DNA of 7,147 nt. Origin: Actinomycetota bacterium. GTDB taxonomy: Bacteria; Actinomycetota; Rubrobacteria; Rubrobacterales; Rubrobacteraceae. The DNA lies in the NCBI GenBank assembly GCA_020200675.1, contig JAIVIG010000430.1, forward strand, positions 1 to 7,147, written 5' to 3'. Shown here in pieces: positions 1 to 4,522 of this stretch. Positions within the stretch are counted from its first letter, which is position 1; every line of letters begins with the position of its first letter. Made by a program: the position numbers and the translations under genes. Under the pieces are notes generated by a model. The model was not told the DNA's origin. It was given only the letters and a program-made list of their open reading frames with translations, and did no database searches.

Positions 1-111
1 GAGGATGCCCATGCTTTCGAGGAGCATCAGCCCGAAGACGGCGAAGAGGCCATAGCCGCCGATGGTGGCCGTGACCCAGTCTATGAGCGGTTGCAGGATC
101 GCTTCGAGCAC
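1..111 (-). CDS. DedA-family membrane protein, N-terminal part (cut by window edge)
   Basis: The leftward frame gives 37 residues beginning VLEAILQPLIDWV and continuing IGGYGLFAVFGLMLLES, then leaves the window. An amphipathic start followed by a G-Y-G-x-x-A-V-F hydrophobic segment and the MLLES signature is the usual N-terminus of DedA (SNARE-associated) integral membrane proteins, which act in membrane homeostasis and lipid transport at the cytoplasmic membrane. The start is taken as GTG at 109-111 because an in-frame stop (TAG) lies four codons upstream; the ribosome site before it is weak. It lies 67 bases behind the stop of the phosphatase fragment on the same strand, so the two may once have been cotranscribed. 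Most of the protein, including the later membrane helices, cannot be seen. Confidence 0.75.
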   Translation of the reverse strand, partial: MLEAILQPLIDWVTATIGGYGLFAVFGLMLLESMGIL

Positions 112-178
112 CCGGAGAACCTATCACCTTCGGCGCCCGGTTTCCAGGTCCCAGCCACCGACAACGGGGACTCGAACG

Positions 179-745
179 TTAGTCGGCCGCCCTGGCCCGG
201 TTCAGGTGGTCCACCACGGCATCGTTCGGCTCGACGGCCTCCAGCCGCAGACAGTCGCCGTCTACGCGCACGCGCACCGCGTGGGGCGCGGATCTGGAGA
301 AGGCGGTCCACTCGCTCTCGCCCGCCTCGTACAGGTCTTTGCCGCCGCCGCCGGTCACCACGTAGGTCACTCCCTTTATCTGCACCGTGCGCTCGTAGTC
401 GTGGTCGTGGCCGCTAAACACCACGTCTACGCCGTGACGGGCGAGGGTGGGTTCGAGGTCTTCTCGCACCACAAGGTCGCTGCCGTGCTCCGAGGAGCTG
501 TAGGGTGGTCTGTGGAAGAACACGAACTTCCACGGTTGTCGCGTCTCCCCCAGGTCGCGCTCCAGCCAGGCCTTCTGTCTCTCCGAGTCGCCGCCTTCGT
601 CGTCGTAGTACAGCTCGCTGTCGAGGGCAACGAAGTGGGCGTTGGCCCAGTCGAAGGAGTAGTATCGCCCCGTATCCTCGGGGTTGTTGCGGGGCAGGTG
701 GAAGTTCTCCAGGTACGGCGCCCCGTTTCTCGTCTCGGAGAAGAG
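179..745 (-). pseudogene. Purple-acid-phosphatase-like metallophosphatase, 3' fragment
   Basis: About 188 codons are open from next to the IS630 end to TAA at 179-181. They encode the C-terminal half of a calcineurin-like metallophosphoesterase of the purple acid phosphatase type: APYLENFHLPRNNP, RYYSFDWANAHFVALDSE, a metal-binding His in FVFFHRPPYSS, and the GHDHDYER metal motif followed by the beta-rich TYVVTGGGG segment. Family members hydrolyse phosphate monoesters and are usually exported. The N-terminal half, with the signal peptide and the GD and GNHE metal motifs, is missing: the frame meets TAA at 746-748, directly before the IS boundary, and neither flank of the IS carries the missing part. 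The fragment has no credible start (an internal GTG at 521-523 would leave only the last 114 residues), so it is almost certainly non-functional. Confidence 0.9.
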
Positions 746-750
746 TTATA

Positions 751-777
751 CCGATCAAGATCATTGATGTCCCAATG
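751..777 (+). repeat. IS630 element, left terminal inverted repeat
   Basis: Reading inward it is CCGATC, four free bases, TCATT, two free bases, TG, then C-x-CAAT. It matches the right end in 18 of about 26 positions. The transposase stop codon (761-763) lies inside this repeat. Confidence 0.8.
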
Positions 778-1833
778 ACTCGATGGCTTCCACCCACCAG
801 GAGAAACCCGCGAGGCTTCGTAACCGGCCCGAGTCCTGCCAATAAGGCTCGAGCGCCTCGGTGAGCGCCTCTTGCAGTAACTCTACGGTCTCGAAGATCC
901 TGTTGGAGAGAGCGCGCCTGAACTCCTGGAACCACCTCTCCACCGGGTTCAACTCCGGAGAGTAGGCTGGCAACCTCATAAGGCTCACGTTCTCCGGCAG
1001 CTCGATCCGCCCAGAAGTGTGGCTCGGAGCACCATCGAGCACGACCAGCAGGTGATGGCCGCCATACGCCTCACCGAGGTGCTCCAAGAACGCCTCCAAA
1101 CAGAGGCCATCCATGCCCGGCAGGTACAGGCAGAAGCTCTCGCCACTGGTGGGATCTACAGCCGCGTAGAGGTAGGTCCACTCGTAGGCGCGCCTCACGA
1201 CCCAGGGCGGGCGAAAACCCTTCGGACAATAGCGCCTCCTGTGCCAGTTGATCAACCCGAAGCGCGCCTCGTCGAAGGCCAAAACCTTCAAAGGCTTGCC
1301 CGAGGAGCAGTCGCGCTCCTCGCTCCCCAAGCTCACCTTCTCGGCGAACTTTTTTTGAAAGCCTCCTGCTCTTGTGTGTCGGCCTTCTCGTGCCGAGGCC
1401 GCCCAGTTTTCAGCTTCACCTTCCGACGCCTGAGAAGCCCCCCGACACTCTCCGGGTGAGCGTAGTGCACCCCTCTCTCCGAGAGGAACCGGTGGGCCTG
1501 GGCTACGGTGGCGATCTCGCCCCTCTTCATAGCTTCTTCTAGCTCTTCGAAGGCTTCTTGGGTGATGAGCTCTGTGGGACCACGCTCGCCCACCCGGCTC
1601 ACCAAAAGCTCCTCCAAACCCTCCTCGCGGTAGGTGATGAACCACCTCTGGCACTGGCGACGGCTGTAGCCCAAGGCCTCGGCCGCTTCTCCAAGATTCG
1701 AACATTCCTCGGACTTAAGGAGCCTGAGCATCTTCACCCGGTGGAACAGGTGGGTGTAGCGATGGCGCTTCTCCAGCTTCTCCAACTCTTTTGGGTCTTC
1801 CTCGATCACTCGTGGGTAGTCTATGTTCGGCAT
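761..1833 (-). CDS. IS630-family transposase, two frames joined by -1 frameshift
   Basis: The first frame (1833 to 1333) encodes a helix-turn-helix DNA-binding half that starts MPNIDYPRVIEEDP and includes NLGEAAEALGYSRRQCQRW and the RPRHEK linker. The second frame (to TGA at 761-763) encodes the DDE catalytic half. Joined by a -1 slip at the seven-A run they make 357 residues, with the catalytic acids at D188 (LAFDEARFG), D267 (VVLDGAPSH) and E299 (ELNPVERWF). The ATG at 1831-1833 has no clear ribosome site, as is common for transposases. Split frames with an A-rich slip site are known in several IS families, and I read this as regulation of transposition. The alternative is a disabling single-base change in the run. 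The 3' end overlaps the element's left inverted repeat. Confidence 0.85.
1350..1356 (-). other. A7 slippery run, candidate -1 frameshift site
   Basis: On the coding strand the frame reads TTC AAA AAA AGT. Slipping back one base gives AAG TTC GCC and enters the catalytic frame. Without the slip the first product ends after KKSSPRR. I did not find a clear upstream Shine-Dalgarno stimulator or downstream pseudoknot by eye. Confidence 0.6.
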
Positions 1834-1838
1834 AGTTC

Positions 1839-1865
1839 TATTGTGCCACTAATGAGACGGATCGG
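1839..1865 (-). repeat. IS630 element, right terminal inverted repeat
   Basis: Reading inward on the minus strand it is CCGATC, four free bases, TCATT, two free bases, TG, then C-x-CAAT, the same blocks at the same spacing as the left end. Confidence 0.8.
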
Positions 1866-1906
1866 TATTACTCGCCGCACCCCTCCCCCGCTATGCAACG
1901 TGAGAA

Positions 1907-1957
1907 GGCCTTAGCCCCGAAGGCCCCGCACAAGGCAGCAACCTCAGTATTCTGAGG
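1907..1957. other. Two adjacent perfect short hairpins
   Basis: GGCCTT and AAGGCC (1907-1912, 1920-1925) can form a six-pair stem with a 7-base loop. CCTCAG and CTGAGG (1942-1947, 1952-1957) form a six-pair stem with a TATT loop that covers the stop of the leftward remnant. There is no T-run on either side, so a terminator role is only possible. Confidence 0.3.
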
Positions 1958-2096
1958 GCGATGACAGCGTGGTGGCGCTCCTGTCCCGTTCAGTGATAAC
2001 ACAAAGCCTCTCCCCGGCCACGCGGTAAGAGGAGATGATCCTGAACCGTGCCGGACGGAGAACTCGTTCTCTCGTGTATCCTCCGGCGGCACCTAG
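1944..2096 (-). pseudogene. Short coding remnant of unknown function
   Basis: A leftward frame is open for about 50 codons to TGA at 1944-1946, with no start codon that has a ribosome site. It reads RERVLRPARFRIISSYRV, then AGERLCVITERDRSATT and LSSPSEY. The alternating hydrophobic and charged pattern (RIISSYRV, ERLCVITE) looks like genuine beta-strand protein, and Y-stop is a plausible natural C-terminus. Upstream the frame hits TAG at 2097-2099, just before a dispersed repeat and a MITE-like element, so it looks like the tail of a gene whose front was lost. I do not recognise the family. The rest of 1868-2111 holds only two small hairpins. Confidence 0.3.
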
Positions 2097-2111
2097 CTAA
2101 AGGGAGGCTAC

Positions 2112-2130
2112 CTCTATTCACCGAACTGCC
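2112..2130 (+). repeat. Dispersed 19 bp repeat, copy 1
   Basis: CTCTATTCACCGAACTGCC. It matches copy 2 (3439-3457) at 18 of 19 positions and is related to copy 3 (4370-4388). It lies 14 bases before the MITE-like element. Confidence 0.6.
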
Positions 2131-2144
2131 GAGAGGAGGCGAGG

Positions 2145-2266
2145 CTGTTGAAAAACTCCTTCGTGCCCTTTTCTGACCCCTGTTCTGACGTTGAAAGGCC
2201 CATTTTCTGGTCGTTTTGAACCTGGTTCGGAACCACCAATCGGTCCATCAGCGACTTTTTCAACAG
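2145..2266. mobile_element. MITE-like non-coding element, 122 bp
   Basis: Exact inverted ends CTGTTGAAAAA (2145-2155) and TTTTTCAACAG (2256-2266) enclose about 100 bp with no credible gene. Partial matches run further outward and inward (GTC or CTC inside the ends). Ends of the type GGCTGTTGAAAAA are, from my knowledge of IS families, common in IS1182/IS5-like elements, so this could be an internally deleted or non-autonomous derivative moved by such a transposase elsewhere in the genome. I could not define a target duplication. The leftward frames through it (2114-2330) look like chance translations. Confidence 0.6.
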
Positions 2267-2467
2267 GCTGAGGCCTTCTCGGACACCTGCACAGCCCCGA
2301 TCGTATTGCACCAGGCCCTACCGGATACACAGGATAACCCTATTCACAGATAACCGGTAGAAACCCTACGATAAATGCATGGTTGGGGATGCGACCAAGC
2401 TCGGCGGGTGGCATCATGCGGGCGGGTGACCGATAACCGTAGGATGGCGGAGAGGAGAGAGGTGGGG
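2267..2467 (+). promoter_or_regulatory. Leader of the cyclodeaminase gene, no clear promoter
   Basis: No gene is apparent here. The block GATAACC occurs at about 2333, 2348 and 2430, and CTATTCAC (2340-2347) repeats the core of the dispersed 19 bp motif. A purine-rich GAGAGGAGAGAGG stretch right before the ATG at 2468 supplies the ribosome site. I could not identify convincing -35 and -10 boxes. Confidence 0.35.
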
Positions 2468-3428
2468 ATGAACCTGGACGAAACTGCTGTTAGCCACCTT
2501 CTGAGTATGGACGAAGCGATCCCTGCGATGGAGAGGGCATTGGCCGACTTTTCGAGCGGCAAGGTGGTCCAGCCCGTGCGCACGATTGTCCCCGTGGCCG
2601 AGCACCAAGGCTTCCTTGGCGTTATGCCGGCCTACACCGGGGCGGCCCTGGGGACGAAGCTCGTTACGTTCTACCCTCACAACACCGATATGCACACGCA
2701 CCACGCGACGATCCTGCTCTTCAAGCCCGAGACCGGCGAACCTTTGGTTACCATGGACGGACGGCTCATCACCGAGGTGCGCACGGCGGCGGTCTCGGCG
2801 GTGGCCACGCAACGCCTCGCCCGGACTGACGCATCGGTGCTGGCGATCATCGGCTCGGGGGTGCAGGCGCGCAGCCACCTGGAGGCGCTGCGGCTGGTGC
2901 GCGACTTTCGGGAGGTTAGGGTATGGAGTCCGCGCCGGGCGGCGGCGTTCGCCAAAGAGCACAGCGTCCGTGCCACCGCCTCAGCGGAGGAAGCGGTGCG
3001 AGGAGCGGACGTGGTGGTAACGGCCACCACCTCCTCGACCCCCGTGCTATCCGGGGAGTGGCTCGCGCCGGGGGCGCACATCAACGCCCTAGGCGCACCT
3101 CGCCCGGACTGGCGGGAGTTGGACGATGAGGTACTCCGCCACGCTAGGGTCTACGTAGACTCGCGGGAGGCCGCTATGAAGGCGCCACGCTAGGGTCTAC
3201 GTAGACTCGCGGGAGGCCGCTATGAAGGAGTCGGGTGACGTCGTCGCCGGCGGGGAGATCTTCGCTGAGATTGGGGAGGTTGTTTCCGGAGCAAAGCCGG
3301 GTCGCCGATCGGCCGAGGAGGTCACGCTGTTCAAATCGCTGGGGCTCGCGGTGGAGGACGTGGCTACGGCAGAGTTAATCTACCGTAAGGCCCTGAATGA
3401 GGCTCCCTCTACTCATTCGAGGTCGTAA
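2468..3428 (+). pseudogene. Ornithine cyclodeaminase/mu-crystallin family, frameshifted by tandem duplication
   Basis: The family is NAD(P)-dependent and includes ornithine cyclodeaminase, alanine dehydrogenase and ketimine reductases. Visible parts are the N-terminal substrate domain (LLSMDEAIPAMERAL; K64 in LGTKLVTFYP; R105 in TEVRTAAVSAVAT) and the Rossmann loop GSGVQARSH from residue 129. ATG 2468 follows a purine-rich ribosome site; an in-frame ATG at 2444 has none. The frame runs 241 residues to TAG at 3191-3193, then resumes one frame over and ends ELIYRKALNE with TAA at 3426-3428. An exact 46 bp tandem duplication causes the shift; with one copy the protein is 304 residues, near family length. 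The loop that carries the catalytic Asp in ornithine cyclodeaminase reads NALGAPRPDWREL here, so substrate cannot be assigned. Confidence 0.9.
3137..3228 (+). repeat. Exact 2 x 46 bp tandem duplication
   Basis: Bases 3137-3182 and 3183-3228 are identical and directly adjacent, with no matching bases beyond. Each copy contains the 12 bp perfect palindrome GTCTACGTAGAC (3149-3160 and 3195-3206). Because 46 is not a multiple of three, the duplication shifts the cyclodeaminase frame by one base. Confidence 0.97.
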
Positions 3429-3438
3429 AGCGCCACTT

Positions 3439-3457
3439 CTCTATTCACCGAGCTGCC
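3439..3457 (+). repeat. Dispersed 19 bp repeat, copy 2
   Basis: CTCTATTCACCGAGCTGCC, beginning 10 bases after the cyclodeaminase stop codon. It is followed by TAGAAAGAG, comparable to the CTAAGAG block after copy 3. Confidence 0.6.
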
Positions 3458-3489
3458 TAGAAAGAGTTGGCTTCTCTGAAACTCAACCG

Positions 3490-3597
3490 CTAAGGTAGGC
3501 GCCAAGCAAATTGTCGCATTTTACTGCGCAACCACCACTCCCCCGCGATCCGCACCGCCAATGCGGCTACTACAACAACCGGCTTGATGCGTCTCAT
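3490..3597 (-). CDS. Possible 35-residue membrane peptide
   Basis: An ATG at 3595-3597 (leftward) is preceded five bases upstream by a perfect AGGAGGT ribosome site (3603-3609), the best one in the window with that of hsp20. The peptide starts MRRIKPVVVVAALAVRIAGE and ends with a basic tail (WWLRSKMRQFAWRLP) at TAG 3490-3492. A positive start, a hydrophobic stretch at residues 6-17 and a basic C-terminus suggest a small membrane-associated peptide. It diverges from hsp20. It could be a shortened remnant of a longer gene, because the stop lies 32 bases from a dispersed repeat. I know no family for it. Confidence 0.42.
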   Translation of the reverse strand: MRRIKPVVVVAALAVRIAGEWWLRSKMRQFAWRLP

Positions 3598-3671
3598 TAC
3601 GCACCTCCTACACACGGCAATCCCCGGTGGATCGCTACGATTACAGTTTGTCTCATCAAGCCAGGGGTGTC

Positions 3672-3686
3672 TGTAACTTAGTTACA
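3672..3686. promoter_or_regulatory. Perfect 15 bp palindrome, operator-like
   Basis: TGTAACT-T-AGTTACA, seven-base arms around one central base, lies in the spacer between the divergent small ORF and hsp20. The half-site GTTACA recurs near the hsp20 start region at 3805-3810. Such a dyad fits a dimeric repressor, but I cannot name one. Confidence 0.45.
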
Positions 3687-3779
3687 TATGTCTCAAGGAG
3701 ACGCGCCAAGTAGCGGCTTGCCTCAATTCACGCTTTTGCCTTAGAAGAAGCCTTCTCGAAAACTAAAAGGGGACGAGGG

Positions 3780-3812
3780 AGTGTGACGTTGTCATGTCAC
3801 TCATGTTACACT
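3780..3812. promoter_or_regulatory. Overlapping dyads upstream of hsp20, candidate promoter/operator
   Basis: Arms AGTGTGAC (3780-3787) and GTTACACT (3805-3812) form an imperfect inverted repeat with one mismatch. Inside it are TGAC-GTT-GTCA (3784-3793) and TGTCATG-N5-CATGTTA (3790-3808). The last is reminiscent of the TGTCATC-N5-GATGACA operator of RheA, which represses hsp18 in Streptomyces; that parallel is my inference. I see neither a CIRCE element nor a clear HspR (HAIR) site. The dyads lie about 75-105 bases before the hsp20 ATG, suitable for promoter control, though the -35 and -10 boxes are not clear. Confidence 0.4.
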
Positions 3813-3886
3813 TAAAGAGCTGATCCAGGAGCGTAGTCAGCTTCTGCTTGGAAAGTTGCAGGCCACAAAATAAGGAGGTACCCAAG

Positions 3887-4393
3887 ATGTCTTTACGGCC
3901 GTTCGGAGGTCGCGGTTTCTACGATCCGTACGGTGAAATGAACCGCTTTCTTGACGAAATGATGGGCGGTACAGCCGGTCCAGCCCGTAGGTCGGGACGT
4001 CAGCAGGGGGCGGCTACCGAGTGGGCTCCGGCGCTAGACGCGCTTACGAAGGACTCTGATCTGGTGATCCGGGCAGAACTCCCGGGCGTGAAGCCTGAGG
4101 ACGTGGACATCTCTCTGCACGACAATGTGTTGACTATCTCCGGTGAACGCAAGGATGAGCAGGAGGAGGAGCGAGGCGGCTATCACATTAGGGAGCGCCG
4201 GTACGGCTCGTTTAGGCGCAGCGTAGCTTTACCTGAGGGTATCGACGAGAGCAAGATAAGCGCCCGTTATGAGGACGGGGTCTTAGAAGTGAGAGTGCAG
4301 GGTGGTGCTGTAGCACGGGAGCCCAAGCGCTCTAGGAGCTGCCGGGACTCTAAGCAGCCCCCCTGGCAGCTTTATTCACCCAGCTGCCTCTAA
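3887..4393 (+). CDS. Hsp20/alpha-crystallin small heat shock protein with aberrant C-terminus
   Basis: Small heat shock proteins are cytosolic ATP-independent chaperones that hold unfolding proteins in large oligomers. ATG 3887 follows AAGGAGGT (3872-3879) by seven bases. The 168-residue product has a short N-terminal arm (FGGRGFYDPYGEMNRFLDEM), an alpha-crystallin domain from about residue 46 to 137 with AELPGVKPEDVDI, SGERKDEQEEE, YGSFRRSVALP and the ARYEDGVLEV signature, then a linker to EPKR at 148. Normally an I-x-I motif follows, which docks in a neighbouring subunit. Here residues 149-168 (SRSCRDSKQPPWQLYSPSCL) are unrelated and coincide with the start of the repeat cluster. The I-x-I motif is not found in the other frames. 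The core domain is intact, so chaperone activity may remain but oligomer assembly is doubtful. Confidence 0.92.
   Translation: MSLRPFGGRGFYDPYGEMNRFLDEMMGGTAGPARRSGRQQGAATEWAPALDALTKDSDLVIRAELPGVKPEDVDISLHDNVLTISGERKDEQEEERGGYHIRERRYGSFRRSVALPEGIDESKISARYEDGVLEVRVQGGAVAREPKRSRSCRDSKQPPWQLYSPSCL
4338..4371 (+). terminator. Strong hairpin in the 3' end of hsp20
   Basis: AGCTGCCGGG (4338-4347) pairs with CCTGGCAGCT (4362-4371) as a ten-pair stem with one G-U pair and a 14-base loop, followed by TTTATT. It is terminator-like but lies inside the present reading frame, consistent with the frame running into former non-coding sequence. The second arm can instead pair with AGCTGCC at 4382-4388. Confidence 0.45.
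4370..4388 (+). repeat. Dispersed 19 bp repeat, copy 3
   Basis: CTTTATTCACCCAGCTGCC, 17 of 19 positions shared with copy 2. It covers the last codons of the aberrant hsp20 frame and is followed by the CTCTAAGAG palindrome. Confidence 0.55.
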
Positions 4394-4506
4394 GAGCTTC
4401 CGCCAATAGGCTGGCAACTTTTCATACTTGGCAGCTCTCAGAGTGATTCAACAGCCTTCCCATCCTTCCTTGACACATACGCTACTCGCCTATTGGCGGA
4501 GCCTCT
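4393..4506. repeat. Inverted-repeat element of about 114 bp behind hsp20
   Basis: The exact arms TCCGCCAATAGGC (4399-4411) and GCCTATTGGCGGA (4488-4500) extend outward as AGAG plus two free bases on both sides. The 76 bases between contain a direct pair TGGCAACTTTT/TGGCAGCTCTC and TTCAACAGCC, similar to the end of the MITE-like element at 2145-2266. There is no gene inside. It looks like a small non-autonomous element or a large hairpin unit. The IS copy to its right is inserted at its outer edge. Confidence 0.55.
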
Positions 4507-4522
4507 AAGCTTGTGTTTTAAC
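4505..4522 (+). repeat. Left end of IS701-like element with target repeat
   Basis: CTAAG (4505-4509) followed by the terminal repeat CTTGTGTTTTAAC. It pairs with the right end at 6019-6036. Confidence 0.7.

Larger units (their letters stand above)
751..1865 (-). mobile_element. Complete IS630-family insertion sequence
   Basis: The 1115 bp element is bounded by imperfect terminal inverted repeats that both begin CCGATC. It is flanked on each side by the dinucleotide TA (749-750 and 1866-1867), the target duplicated by the IS630/Tc1-mariner group. It carries one transposase in two overlapping frames on the minus strand. Length, TA target and DDE motifs all agree with IS630. It separates the phosphatase fragment from the remnant at 1944-2096. 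Both ends and both reading frames are intact, so it may still be able to move. Confidence 0.88.

Noticed and set aside
62..864. Long rightward frames across the phosphatase fragment
   Set aside because: They are antisense to the frame with clear GHDHDYER phosphatase motifs and show only the V/R/H-rich composition of GC-rich shadow translations.
1868..2111. Possible structured RNA or riboswitch
   Set aside because: Only two isolated short hairpins are visible, with no known riboswitch core and no downstream gene they could control on either strand.
2114..2330. Two overlapping leftward frames of 65-70 codons
   Set aside because: They run through the MITE-like element including both inverted ends; the frames have no ribosome site and no recognisable domain.
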